This document shows, piece by piece, positions 25,988 through 35,775 of a stretch of 64,000 bases of DNA (positions within the stretch are counted from its first letter, which is position 1; every line of letters starts with the position of its first letter). The stretch lies in assembly GCF_026248685.1 (NCBI RefSeq), contig NZ_CP111041.1, forward strand, positions 248,001 through 312,000. The letters are read 5' to 3'. The stretch comes from Haladaptatus caseinilyticus (GTDB taxonomy: Archaea > Halobacteriota > Halobacteria > Halobacteriales > Haladaptataceae). The position numbers and the translations under genes were made by a program. The notes beneath the pieces are model-generated. The model searched no databases. It saw only the letters and a list, made by a program, of their open reading frames with translations, and had not been told where the DNA came from.

Positions 25988-26981
25988 TTGCTACCTTGTT
26001 GATGTTCACTTTCTTTGGAATGATTTCAATAGATTCCGTGAGTGCTTTCTTCGCCGCCTTATGATCACCAAATTCGATTACGTTGCCAGTGTTTTCCGAC
26101 CATTTTTGTACCGAATCACTCTGCAGGGCTGATTTTACAGCGTTTTCAATCGTATCTCGCTTTTTTGTATCAGTCCCTTTCGGAAGGAACATACAGCGGG
26201 TCAATTGACCAATATAATCAATGCTCGGCAGCCCCTCGTCCGATGGCGATGGTGCATTCTTGAAGACGTTACTTCCCTCACTCGACAAAATCGAGATCGG
26301 TTCCAGATCGCCAGATTCGACAGCACTCATCGCAGCAGTATCCGTCGTTGCTACGACAGGCACTTCACCAGAAATGGCGGCTTTGATGGCTGGACCTCCA
26401 CCATCATACCCGATATACTTCTCGTAGTTCAGATTATACTCTTGTTGCATCACATTGGCTGCAATATGAACAATCCCACCACGAGCGAGCCCGGAAAACT
26501 TGGAAAGGTCACCGGATTTATACCGATTTGCTAAATCCTTCAACCCCTCTATCTCGAGTTCGGGACGTGCAAAAATCGCGTAAGGAGTCCGAGCGTACGT
26601 TGCAACTGGAACGAGATTCGTGATATCCCAACTCGGATCGTGAACGAGATACGAAATCGGTGTCGAGGGGGGATTAAAACCACCGAACGTGTAACCGTTT
26701 GGTTTTGATTTGAGAATTTCCCCGGATCCCTTTAGGGAGGCTGCCCCAGGGACGTTCTCGATTGCGATGCCAACACCGAGTTCGTTGCCGATTTCGGGGA
26801 CTACTTTTCGAGCATAGGTATCAGTGCCACCACCTTGACTGAATGGCACAATATAGTTCATGTCTTTACTCGGGAATTCCGAATTCCCAGTACTTCCTGA
26901 GCATCCTGCGAGGAAGGTACTGCTTGCTACCGTTCCGGCCAAAAATTTTCGCCGTGAGAGTGGGTACTTGGTACCAGTCAT
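25980..26981 (-). CDS. tctC: Tripartite tricarboxylate transporter binding lipoprotein, TctC type
   Basis: From the ATG at 26981 the product has 333 residues; a GTG two codons earlier is possible. It has a twin-arginine leader (SRRKFLAGTVASS) and a lipobox ending in LAGC, so it is anchored on the cell surface. The fold is Bug/TctC: YIVPFSQGGGTDTYARKV near the mature N-terminus, IENVPGAASLKGSGEILKSK, and the ligand loop NPPSTPISYLV. First gene of the transporter-dehydrogenase-isomerase operon. Confidence 0.93.
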   Translation of the reverse strand: MTGTKYPLSRRKFLAGTVASSTFLAGCSGSTGNSEFPSKDMNYIVPFSQGGGTDTYARKVVPEIGNELGVGIAIENVPGAASLKGSGEILKSKPNGYTFGGFNPPSTPISYLVHDPSWDITNLVPVATYARTPYAIFARPELEIEGLKDLANRYKSGDLSKFSGLARGGIVHIAANVMQQEYNLNYEKYIGYDGGGPAIKAAISGEVPVVATTDTAAMSAVESGDLEPISILSSEGSNVFKNAPSPSDEGLPSIDYIGQLTRCMFLPKGTDTKKRDTIENAVKSALQSDSVQKWSENTGNVIEFGDHKAAKKALTESIEIIPKKVNINKVANE

Positions 26982-27073
26982 CAACACCCACGGTCAATTG
27001 AGAACTAACGTTTAAAGATTTCCCATACTGAGACACATGTTTACATAATAAAAATTCGGATATCGTAAAAGAG

Positions 27074-27844
27074 CTACTGATACTTTAGATCTAGCTCAAT
27101 TTCGTTTGCAACACCGAGCACAATATTAGGAATTTCTTCATCAAACCAATCCCCGGTCAGACGATGTGCGGGTCCTGAGAAACTAATCGCTCCGATCGGT
27201 TCGTCTTCATGTGGCTGAATTGGCGTACCAACCGCACGAAGTCCCGTTATTGATTCTTGTTCGCTCGTCGCATATCCAGTATCGCGAATTGACCGAAGTT
27301 CGGTCAGTAATTCATCTCGATTCGTGATCGTTTGTTGAGTATAGTCAGGCATTCCCCAGCGATCAAGAATTTGATGAACTCGTTCTTTAGGTAGATGTGC
27401 AAGAATTGCTTTACCTGCTGAACTTGCATGAAGATGAATTTTCTTTCCGATGTGAGCATCGACATGGACAGCATTTTCACCAATAGATGTATGGATATAA
27501 TATCCTCGACCATTTTCCTCGACGATAAATTGAACCCGTTCACCTGTTCGCTCAGCTAAATCCTCTAACTTGTTGATTATAAAGTCATATTCACGCTTTC
27601 GTTTGCGAGCATGTCCACCTTTATTTAGAAATTCCAAACCAACGTGGTACGCACCATCTTCATAGGTAAGGTATCCACGATTTTCGAGTGTCTTCACATA
27701 CCCGTGAATCGTACTCTGTGCTAAGCTAAACTCCTGAGCGAGTTCTTGGATGTCTGCACCTTCCCTTCGTTGAATCGTGTCAACAATATCAACAGCAGTT
27801 TCAATCGTTTTTAGCGGTCGGCTTGGGGAAGAACTAGAGACCAT
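27074..27844 (-). CDS. IclR family transcriptional regulator
   Basis: From the ATG at 27844 the protein has 256 residues: an N-terminal winged helix (LKTIETAVDIVDTIQ, then ELAQEFSLAQSTIHGYVKTL) and the IclR ligand domain with IHTSIGENAVHVDAHIGKK and HLHASSAGKAILAHLP. IclR proteins sense small acids and control catabolic operons. It is read in the same direction just upstream of tctC, separated by 92 bases, so it probably controls that operon and itself. Codon use is visibly AT-richer than in the cobalamin genes. Confidence 0.93.
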   Translation of the reverse strand: MVSSSSPSRPLKTIETAVDIVDTIQRREGADIQELAQEFSLAQSTIHGYVKTLENRGYLTYEDGAYHVGLEFLNKGGHARKRKREYDFIINKLEDLAERTGERVQFIVEENGRGYYIHTSIGENAVHVDAHIGKKIHLHASSAGKAILAHLPKERVHQILDRWGMPDYTQQTITNRDELLTELRSIRDTGYATSEQESITGLRAVGTPIQPHEDEPIGAISFSGPAHRLTGDWFDEEIPNIVLGVANEIELDLKYQ

Positions 27845-28375
27845 AGGGAAACGATACCAATACACAGTATTTACAATTTGTGAATCAATGAATGTAGACG
27901 AAAAGAAACGTTACGATGGAAAATTGCGAATTTGAGATGGAATATAGATCAAAACTCCGTTTACAATATGTGAGAACGAGAAATTTAAAATGTAATAGAG
28001 CTTCCCAAATATTTGGGCATGGTGGAAACTATATTATTAATAATAACCCATATGTGGAGAACTAATCGATTAGTATGAGACGAGTATCGGAAGAGGATTA
28101 CAAATTTCGAATAGCGCTAACACCTTATATTCAGACGTTTGAATCCAGAATTAACGCCCTATAGATTAATTCATCAAATTTTTACTAATTTTAAATTTTT
28201 TATTTTTGAAATAAATTGCGCGCAGATGGTGATCAGAAAGATCGAGAGTGAAGAAAACATAGCCTTGGAACCAAAATTCTCGCATCGACACCCGACTACC
28301 TGAGGGGGATCATATTCTGGAGTATGTACTGCGTACAGATCCACTCTTTAGATTCCGGAATCCATATTTGATATC
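27845..28375. other. AT-rich intergenic region
   Basis: About 530 bases with long A/T runs, most striking at 28165-28215, and no supportable gene. It probably contains the IclR promoter; its composition differs sharply from the flanks and may mark an insertion edge. Confidence 0.5.
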
Positions 28376-29395
28376 TTACTCACCAACTGAAATGACGACG
28401 TTCCCTCGTTTGTGCCCTGTATCGACATATCGGTGAGCGTCGGCGATATCGTCCAACGAATACTGTCTATCGATCACGGAATGGAGTTCTCCCGCCTCGA
28501 TGAGTTTTCTCAGGAACCGAAGATGAGCGGCCTTTTCGTCCGGTGATTTCAACCCGGTAGCGGTGAAGACCGCCCGTTTGCTGCCGAATAGCTTTGTCCA
28601 TCCCATCCGGAACAGGATTGCAGATGACGGAACCGTCGTCAGGTACATTCCGTCTCGTGTGAGCGACTCTTTGCACCGCGAATACGAACTCTTGCCTACT
28701 GCGTCGAATATGATATCATATTTTTCACCCATCGTCGTGAAATCCGTCTGTGTATAGTCAATGACCGTATCGGCACCGAGCGATTTGACCAACTCATTGT
28801 TTCTCGTACTACAGACGCCCGTGACCTCCGCCCCGAAGTGCTTGGCAAGCTGGATCGCAAAGGTTCCGATCGATCCGGATGCCCCGTTGATGAGGATCGA
28901 TTGACCACGGTGAATATCAGCCGTATCTCGAAGAAACCCCATTGCCGTGAGTGCTCCATCACAGACGGCGGCAGCTTCGCCATCACTCATATTAGACGGC
29001 AATGCTGCAAGCGCCCCGTCTTCGGGGAGACAAATGTATTCAGCGTGCGCACCACTGTCGGGAGCAGCTGTTCCAAACACCCGATCGCCTTCAGCAAATC
29101 GTGTGACGTCACTACCTACTGCTTCGACCTCCCCAGCTAGTACATCACCCAGGATGGAGTCCGGTTTGCTGAGGCCACTGAAGAACCGCACTAGAAACGG
29201 CTTGCCTTGCCGAAAGGCGGAATCCGATGGGCTAACCGTCGTTGCATTGATCCGAATCAGTATCTCGTCGTCTTTGGGTGTCGGTTTTGCGACCTCTGTA
29301 ACTCGAAGTACATCGGGGGACCCGTATTTAGTGGCCACGACGGCTTTCATTCGAGCATCGGTCTGCGCCGATCGTTCGGTGGTACTCGTGGTCAT
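28376..29395 (-). CDS. NAD(P)-dependent zinc-free alcohol dehydrogenase/quinone reductase (MDR superfamily)
   Basis: The 339-residue protein has the MDR plan: a GroES-like N-terminus with NATTVSPSDSAFRQG, and the nucleotide fold INGASGSIGTFAIQLAKHFG with VIDYTQTDF following. The Cys and His residues that bind zinc in alcohol dehydrogenases are missing, so it is of the quinone oxidoreductase type using NADPH. It appears to be a single gene; no linked pathway is evident. Confidence 0.9.
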   Translation of the reverse strand: MTTSTTERSAQTDARMKAVVATKYGSPDVLRVTEVAKPTPKDDEILIRINATTVSPSDSAFRQGKPFLVRFFSGLSKPDSILGDVLAGEVEAVGSDVTRFAEGDRVFGTAAPDSGAHAEYICLPEDGALAALPSNMSDGEAAAVCDGALTAMGFLRDTADIHRGQSILINGASGSIGTFAIQLAKHFGAEVTGVCSTRNNELVKSLGADTVIDYTQTDFTTMGEKYDIIFDAVGKSSYSRCKESLTRDGMYLTTVPSSAILFRMGWTKLFGSKRAVFTATGLKSPDEKAAHLRFLRKLIEAGELHSVIDRQYSLDDIADAHRYVDTGHKRGNVVISVGE

Positions 29396-29851
29396 ATTGA
29401 CCCCCTATACGGGAGCAAACATCCTAAACTAGCAGTACATCACGCCAGGTACAGAGTGTCTTTGAAGCGTATTTAGAATGTAAGCTGCTACTTTCGATGT
29501 AGATGAAACTAGTTCTCACCACTCACTTCGTTTCAGCGAATTACAACGTCCACTGGAAACTGTCTGCTGGTAACATAGGTGCTACCTCGAAACGTTAAAA
29601 ATCCCGTCCAATGCATATCCGTCGATTATCTCCGAAGGAACGATTGCATACTCCTAAGGATGATTTCGAACTTCAAAGCCGATCGATCGTTGCCAATCGC
29701 GAGAAATCACATCAGAGGGTATAATAAACGTCTTTGTCTTTGGGAGGTTAGATAGTTAACAAGCGTCGAATATGTATCTCGTTTCTAAACAGCAAAGCTG
29801 GGTCCGAACCGGCATCCGACCGTCCTTCCGCAGACACGTGGGTACCGAATA
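29396..29851. other. Intergenic region between divergent genes
   Basis: No coding sequence or repeat can be supported here. It should hold promoters of the leftward oxidoreductase and the rightward Bat-type regulator; a TATA-like GGTATAATAAAC lies near 29718. Confidence 0.5.
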
Positions 29852-32734
29852 GTGCCATCTTCCACAACCATCCTCGATTCATCGGACGTCTTGCTCGTCG
29901 GAACGAGCGAGTGGATCACACGATTCGCTACGTTGCTCAAAACACGAACCGATGCAACTACGCAACGAGTTCAGACCAAATCGAAGGCGCTTGCGGTCTT
30001 CCAGTCGCAGACCATCGACTGCCTCATCAGCGAATACACGCTAAAAGAGACGACCGGCATCGAACTCCTCAGAGCGATCCGTAAGGAGACCACCGCACTC
30101 CCAGTGATCCTCGGCACGACGTCCGGAAGTGAGGCCATCGCTAGCGAGGCTATCGGGGCCAGGGTCACTGACTACATCGCACGGACGGATTCAACCGAAC
30201 AGATGGTTGACGAGCTATTCGATCGAACCGAACGGGCAGTCCGATCCGCACAGCGATCGGCCACCTTACGGGAACGCGCCAGACAGTTCGATGCGATCTT
30301 CAGCGATTCGCGGACGGCGACGTGGGTGCTCGATACGGATGGCGCCCTCACCCGGGTGAACCAGACGGCACGGGAAATGATAAATGAGGACGTCGAAACC
30401 ATCGTCGGCGAGCCATTCTGGACACTTCCATGGTGGTCACAGACCGACGCGACAGAAGTGGAAGTCCGACAGATTGTAGAAAACGCACGTGACGGTACAT
30501 TCGGTAATGTCGTCGTCTCTCAGCCGCCCTATATCGACGACTCGCGCGTGATCGATCTCTCCGTTCGTCCGGTTGAGAACGAACGCGGCAATCTCGTCTC
30601 AATCGTCGTTGAAGGCGTCGATATCACGGATCGCGTCGATCTCGAGCGGGACCTCCGTCAATCCGAGGAACTCCACCGAGTAACGCTCAACAACATGACC
30701 GATACCGTCCTCATTACGGACGAAGTCGGGGAATACACCTACGTCTGTCCCAACGTTCACTTCATCTTCGGGTACACGGCTGCAGAGATTCGTGAACTAG
30801 GCCCCATCGACGAACTCCTCGGCGAGGACCTTTTCGACCGCGACGAACTCGCAAAGAAAGGCGTCCTCAAGAATATCGAAACGACGGCGACGGACAAAGC
30901 CGGTCGTGAACACACGCTTTTGGTCAACGTTCGCGAAGTCTCGATTCAGGACGGAACCCTCCTCATTAGCTGTCGAGACATCACAAAGCGCAAGCAACGG
31001 GAGGAGGCACTTGCAACACTCCACGAGACTGCCCGGGATTTTCTGTATGCCGAAACCCACCAGGAAATCGCCCAGCACGTTATCGATGACACGCCCGGTG
31101 TGCTCAATTTCGATGCGAGTGCCGTCTATCTCTTCGATGCTGATGCCAACGAGCTCAGACCTGCAGCACGTTCCGCGCGGATGAAAGAACTGTATGGACC
31201 GCTCCCAACCATACATACCAACAGCGAAACCCTCCCGAGTTACAGTTTCGTCGAGGACGAGTCGCTATTCTTCGACGACGTCCACGACGCTGACCGGCTC
31301 GAAAATCGGGCGACAGACCTCCGAAGTGCGGTTTACATTCCACTTGGGAACCACGGTGTGTTCATCGCGGGCTCGAACGAAGTCGGGATCTTTGACGATG
31401 TGACCAGAGAATTGGCGGATTTGATCGCGGCGACTGCTGAAGCAGCCCTCGACCGCATCACGCGGGAATCACGGCTCCGGGAGCAAGACCGGACACTCCA
31501 GACACAAAACGAACAACTGACTGCCTTGAATCGCATCAACGAGACGATTCGAGAGATCGATCAAGCCCTCGTACAGGCTGAAACACGCGAAGAAATCGAC
31601 CATACCGTCTGTGAGCTGCTGACCGCCGACGATCGATTCAGGTTCGCCTGGATCGGGACGGTCGATCCAACGACCGACACCGTCGACCCTCGAGCCTGGG
31701 CAGGGGTCAATCAGGGGTATCTGGATAGCCAGCGATTCACTGTCGCAGCCTCAGGGACGGACCCCGCCGGACAAACCGCGGCTGCCGGCGACGTGACGAT
31801 GATATCTAACGTCGCTGCTGGCCTTCGCGACGAAGCATGGCGAAAGGACGCACTCACCCGCGACTATCTCTCGGTGTTGAGTATCCCGCTCGTATACAAC
31901 GAGCTCAGACACGGCGTATTGACGGTCTATGCACCGACACAAGAGGCGTTCGACGACACCGCAAAGGCCGTCCTAGCCGAGCTCGGCGAAACCATCGCGT
32001 CGGCACTCAGTGCGATCGAACGGAAGAACGCACTGCTCACGACGTCGATGACCCGCGTCGAGTTCGCCATCGACGACTCGACGTTCATCCTTTCACGACT
32101 TGCGAAGGACACGGCGTGCACTCTCTCGTATCAAGGTGGTGTTCAGCAATCCACCGAGGGAAGTTACGTGTTCGTCACGGTCGAAGATGCGTCTCCGGAG
32201 GATGTCGCTAAAGCCGCATCACAGCTGGTCGCAATCGACGACGTACAGCAAATCAGTGCAGATGGTACGGGTGGCGTCCTTCGGTTGCGGCTCACACAGC
32301 CGTTTCTCGCCTTAGAATTAGCCGATCACGGTGCTGTCTTCCGAGAGGCGACTGCCGGTTCGACCACCACAACGCTCGTCATCGATATCCCGGATAGTAT
32401 CGACGTCAGAACGATCACACGACTCGTCCGTGAGTCATTCTCCAGTGTCGAACTCCTCTCCAAGCGGACTCTCGACCAAGCGATCGAACACGACCTCTAC
32501 TCGAAGTTTCTCGAAAAGCTGACCGAGCGACAGCTCGAGGTGATTCAGACAGCTTACTACAGTGGCTTCTTCGAGTCGCCACGCGAAAGCACGGGAGAGG
32601 ATATCGCGAGAACACTTGGAATCTCTCCACCTGCCTTCTATACGCATGCACGCACAGTTCAGCGCAAACTGTTTACGACACTCTTCGAAGAGAATAACCT
32701 CGCCGTCACGCCCTCTTCAGGGCAGGTTAAATAA
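29852..32734 (+). CDS. Bat-type sensor-regulator: receiver-like, PAS-PAS-GAF-GAF, HTH_10
   Basis: The 960-residue cytoplasmic protein begins at a GTG. A receiver-like domain spans about 10-130, but the phospho-acceptor position reads CLISEY, with Glu61 where Asp is expected. Two PAS domains follow (about 140-260 and 270-385, the second with YTYVCPNVHFIFGY), then two GAF-like domains (about 390-540 and 555-720), a Bat linker, and the HTH_10 domain near 897-950 (LTERQLEVIQTAYYSGFFES, then GEDIARTLGISPPAFYTH). Such proteins sense redox, light or ligands and activate transcription. Downstream genes in the same direction are a zinc ribbon and glutamate dehydrogenase. Confidence 0.93.
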   Translation: MPSSTTILDSSDVLLVGTSEWITRFATLLKTRTDATTQRVQTKSKALAVFQSQTIDCLISEYTLKETTGIELLRAIRKETTALPVILGTTSGSEAIASEAIGARVTDYIARTDSTEQMVDELFDRTERAVRSAQRSATLRERARQFDAIFSDSRTATWVLDTDGALTRVNQTAREMINEDVETIVGEPFWTLPWWSQTDATEVEVRQIVENARDGTFGNVVVSQPPYIDDSRVIDLSVRPVENERGNLVSIVVEGVDITDRVDLERDLRQSEELHRVTLNNMTDTVLITDEVGEYTYVCPNVHFIFGYTAAEIRELGPIDELLGEDLFDRDELAKKGVLKNIETTATDKAGREHTLLVNVREVSIQDGTLLISCRDITKRKQREEALATLHETARDFLYAETHQEIAQHVIDDTPGVLNFDASAVYLFDADANELRPAARSARMKELYGPLPTIHTNSETLPSYSFVEDESLFFDDVHDADRLENRATDLRSAVYIPLGNHGVFIAGSNEVGIFDDVTRELADLIAATAEAALDRITRESRLREQDRTLQTQNEQLTALNRINETIREIDQALVQAETREEIDHTVCELLTADDRFRFAWIGTVDPTTDTVDPRAWAGVNQGYLDSQRFTVAASGTDPAGQTAAAGDVTMISNVAAGLRDEAWRKDALTRDYLSVLSIPLVYNELRHGVLTVYAPTQEAFDDTAKAVLAELGETIASALSAIERKNALLTTSMTRVEFAIDDSTFILSRLAKDTACTLSYQGGVQQSTEGSYVFVTVEDASPEDVAKAASQLVAIDDVQQISADGTGGVLRLRLTQPFLALELADHGAVFREATAGSTTTTLVIDIPDSIDVRTITRLVRESFSSVELLSKRTLDQAIEHDLYSKFLEKLTERQLEVIQTAYYSGFFESPRESTGEDIARTLGISPPAFYTHARTVQRKLFTTLFEENNLAVTPSSGQVK

Positions 32735-32846
32735 CAAACCACTCCCTCTGTGGAGAGTTTGGTAATTAACACCCGAATATTCCCTCATACACTTATTACG
32801 CTCTTGTAGAGTGCCCCAGAACGCCTGTCGGTGCTCTTGATCTACT

Positions 32847-32990
32847 ATGAGAGATGTCGAAACCAATCCAGACGCGGAACGTCCGTACGAGTGCTTCGAA
32901 TGTGGGAATATCATCATTGTTGATAGCAACCCAGTCTCGTGCCCAGACTGCAGCGGACCGATGCGAAATCGACAGACACCCCTTGAATAA
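32847..32990 (+). CDS. Rubrerythrin-like small zinc-ribbon protein (47 aa)
   Basis: This short gene encodes 47 residues with two knuckles, CFECG (about residue 17) and [11 protein letters not shown] (about 33), the layout of the rubredoxin-like tail of rubrerythrin. It would bind one iron or zinc. The stop ends two bases before the gdhB ATG, so the two are translationally linked. Similar proteins are abundant in haloarchaea with no proven role. Confidence 0.85.
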   Translation: MRDVETNPDAERPYECFECGNIIIVDSNPVSCPDCSGPMRNRQTPLE

Positions 32991-32992
32991 CG

Positions 32993-34294
32993 ATGGCATC
33001 GACATCCAATAGCAGCCACGACGAGTCCGGAGAGACGCCGTCAGGGTCATCCACATCCGAATCCGCACTCGAAACGGCCCGTCGACAGCTGTATCATGCT
33101 GCTAATTATCTCGATATCGATCCCAGTATCGTCGAACGACTCAAGTTTCCAAAAAAGGTTCACGAAGTAACGGTTCCGATCAAACGAGACGACGGAACTG
33201 TTGAGGTGTTCACCGGCTATCGAGCACAACACGACAGTGTCAGAGGGCCATTCAAAGGTGGGCTCCGATACCATCCCGAAGTGACCCGGGACGAGTGTGT
33301 CGGACTCGGCATGTGGATGACCTGGAAGTGCGCTGTCATGGATCTCCCGTTCGGTGGTGCCAAGGGTGGTGTTGCCGTTAACCCCAAGGAGCTGAGTTCG
33401 GCGGAGAAAGAGCGACTCACCAGACGGTTCGCACAGGAACTTCGGGACGTTATCGGCCCCAACCAGGATATCCCAGCCCCAGACATGGGGACGGATCCCC
33501 AAACGATGGCGTGGTTGATGGACGCCTACTCGATGCAGGAAGGCGAAACGACACCGGGTGTCGTCACCGGCAAGCCACCAGTCGTCGGTGGCAGTGAAGG
33601 CCGTGAAGAAGCTCCGGGACGGAGTGTGGCGATCATCACGCAACTGGTTTGCGAGCACTACGACCGCCAACTCGATGAAACGACAGTCGCGATTCAGGGT
33701 TACGGGAGTGTCGGTGCGAATGCTGCACGACTACTCGACGACTGGGGAGCGACTGTCGTCGCAGTCAGTGACGTGAACGGTGCGATGTACGACCCAGAGG
33801 GAATCGATACGGCTTCGGTTCCCTCTCACGACGAAGAGCCAGAGGCCGTCACCAAATACGCGGACGACGTCATTTCGAACGACGAGTTGCTCACCCTCGA
33901 CGTCGACGTACTCATTCCAGCCGCGCTTGGAAACGTGATCACGAAGGAGAACGCGGAAGCGATCGCCGCGGATTTCGTCGTCGAGGGTGCGAACGGTCCG
34001 ACGACGTCCACGGCCGATTCGATTCTCGCCGAGCGCGACGTCGCAGTTGTGCCCGATATTCTCGCCAATGCTGGCGGAGTCACGGTGAGCTACTTCGAGT
34101 GGCTTCAGGACATCAATCGCCGAGCATGGTCGCTTGAACGGGTGAACGACGAACTCGCAGCGGAAATGGAAGCTGCCTGGAATGCGGTTCGATCGGAGTT
34201 CGAACAGCGTGATGTCACGTGGCGCGATGCAGCCTATATTGTCGCCCTCTCACGAATCGCCGAAGCTCACGAAGCACGGGGGTTGTGGCCTTAG
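32993..34294 (+). CDS. gdhB: Glutamate dehydrogenase
   Basis: The 433-residue enzyme has the family motifs [19 protein letters not shown] and [20 protein letters not shown] with the catalytic Lys, PAPDMGTD, and the nucleotide fold [17 protein letters not shown]. It converts glutamate to 2-oxoglutarate and ammonia or the reverse, in the cytoplasm. A Ser/Thr-rich tail of about 30 residues precedes the conserved part, as in other haloarchaeal copies. It follows the zinc ribbon by two bases. NAD or NADP preference cannot be read. Confidence 0.96.
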   Translation: MASTSNSSHDESGETPSGSSTSESALETARRQLYHAANYLDIDPSIVERLKFPKKVHEVTVPIKRDDGTVEVFTGYRAQHDSVRGPFKGGLRYHPEVTRDECVGLGMWMTWKCAVMDLPFGGAKGGVAVNPKELSSAEKERLTRRFAQELRDVIGPNQDIPAPDMGTDPQTMAWLMDAYSMQEGETTPGVVTGKPPVVGGSEGREEAPGRSVAIITQLVCEHYDRQLDETTVAIQGYGSVGANAARLLDDWGATVVAVSDVNGAMYDPEGIDTASVPSHDEEPEAVTKYADDVISNDELLTLDVDVLIPAALGNVITKENAEAIAADFVVEGANGPTTSTADSILAERDVAVVPDILANAGGVTVSYFEWLQDINRRAWSLERVNDELAAEMEAAWNAVRSEFEQRDVTWRDAAYIVALSRIAEAHEARGLWP

Positions 34295-34358
34295 CAATTC
34301 GAGCCACTAGAAATGGGATTCGGCGTACAGAATCCGGTAAAAGAGACTAATCGATCAG

Positions 34359-34793
34359 TTATTCACCGATCGGTAACATCGAAGTCGACCGGTCATCGAC
34401 CACGGTTTCGTCTACCGATAGGTTACCCGCCCCAATCGACATGAGAGCCAACGAAACCAAACATAGCACGATCGTGAGTTCTGAGTCGGAGAATCCTTCC
34501 GGAAGATGGACGAGGAACGTCGCAACGAACATATTGATCGCAACCGCGAGTGCGGCAAACCGCGTGAGAAAGCCCACCAGAATACAGAGACCGCCGACGA
34601 GTTCAACGAGTGCAACGACCCATGCGACGACAGATGGTGCAGGAATACCGAGATTGGCGAGAAATCCCGTAAACTGAGTCATCGGCATCGCGGCTGGACC
34701 GGCCGAGAACATTTTTCCAGCACCGTGGACGACCATAATACTGCCAACCGCCAAGCGAACCAGAAGCGCGCCAATCGAATGATTGAGGGACAT
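34359..34793 (-). CDS. DoxX family membrane protein
   Basis: The 144-residue protein has four hydrophobic segments. Typical DoxX features are LLVRLAVGSIMVVHGAGKMF at the N-terminus and VALVELVGGLCILVGFLTRF in the middle. Family members are linked to quinone or thiosulfate oxidation and oxidative stress, but most are uncharacterised. It is convergent with gdhB and appears as a single gene. Confidence 0.9.
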   Translation of the reverse strand: MSLNHSIGALLVRLAVGSIMVVHGAGKMFSAGPAAMPMTQFTGFLANLGIPAPSVVAWVVALVELVGGLCILVGFLTRFAALAVAINMFVATFLVHLPEGFSDSELTIVLCLVSLALMSIGAGNLSVDETVVDDRSTSMLPIGE

Positions 34794-35214
34794 AGTCGAG
34801 TTCTTTCGAGATGGGATAAATAAGTTTATAATACAGCAGAATATTCCGACTGCTCTTTTTTAGTATTAGTTGGATAGATACACTAGAAGAATCGTAGTGG
34901 ATCGGTTTTTGGATGAGAGTTCTATACGGTGCGTCAACCCACGAGGTCCACGCCGTCAATCTCGCTTGAGCCATCGATTGATCGAGGGTAATCGATTAAC
35001 GGGACTCTAACCAGATCTAATCTTCCGTGCTATGCCGATTGGCTGCCGTAGACAGCAAAAAGACCACATGAAGTGGCAAAAGTGATTTCGGTTAGCTGAC
35101 CGCAGATGCCGTTCCGTCAGTGTGACACTCATGGTGATGTAAGATGATACGTGGTTGGCTGATGGTAGGTAGTCTTTATGTTGCCAGATCGCTTTCTAAA
35201 CGGCGATTGAAGCG
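34794..35214. other. Intergenic region, nothing identified
   Basis: About 420 bases without a supportable gene. A T-rich tract (CTCTTTTTTAGTATT) lies near 34852-34866. Confidence 0.5.
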
Positions 35215-35772
35215 ATGAAGACCCAATACTATACATCAACAAGCATCGACGGGTATCTCGCCGATGAGGATAACTCACTCGACTGGCTGTTCCAATTTGG
35301 AGAAATAGAGGAAATCGACGGCGTGGATGAGGACTTCTCACAGTTCGTAGAGCAGGTTGGTGCCTTGGCTATGGGCTCGACGACATACGAGTGGATCATC
35401 GAGCATGAAAACGTACGCGAGGACCCGGAAAAGTGGCCGTATGAGATTCCAGCGTGGGTATTCAGCAGTCGGAACTTACCGAAGGTCGATGGCGCAGACA
35501 TTCACTTCGTGCAGGGAGATGTTGCACCCGTCCATGCGGATATGGTGAAAGCCGCAGACGGCAAGAATATTTGGCTTGTCGGTGGGGGTGAACTTGTCGG
35601 GCAATTCTATGATCACGATCTACTCGACGAGATCATTCTCAGTGTTGCTCCCGTCACGCTCGGTTCAGGTGCACCACTATTACCGCGTGAGATTACCACT
35701 CCGCCTCTGAAACTGGCTAGCATGCAGAAACTCGGCGATGTTTTCGCGGTTCTAACCTACGAGGTGCAATAG
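35215..35772 (+). CDS. Dihydrofolate reductase-like protein (RibD C-terminal domain)
   Basis: The 185-residue protein fits the RibD_C/DHFR fold: TSIDGYLADEDNSLDWL at the N-terminus, ALAMGSTTYEW in the NADPH region, and NIWLVGGGELVGQFYDHDLL with the GGG loop. This group reduces pterin- or flavin-like substrates with NADPH, but true substrates are mostly unknown; it is not the typical folate enzyme. A truncated enolase-superfamily remnant follows directly downstream in the same frame. Confidence 0.9.
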   Translation: MKTQYYTSTSIDGYLADEDNSLDWLFQFGEIEEIDGVDEDFSQFVEQVGALAMGSTTYEWIIEHENVREDPEKWPYEIPAWVFSSRNLPKVDGADIHFVQGDVAPVHADMVKAADGKNIWLVGGGELVGQFYDHDLLDEIILSVAPVTLGSGAPLLPREITTPPLKLASMQKLGDVFAVLTYEVQ

Positions 35773-35775
35773 CTC

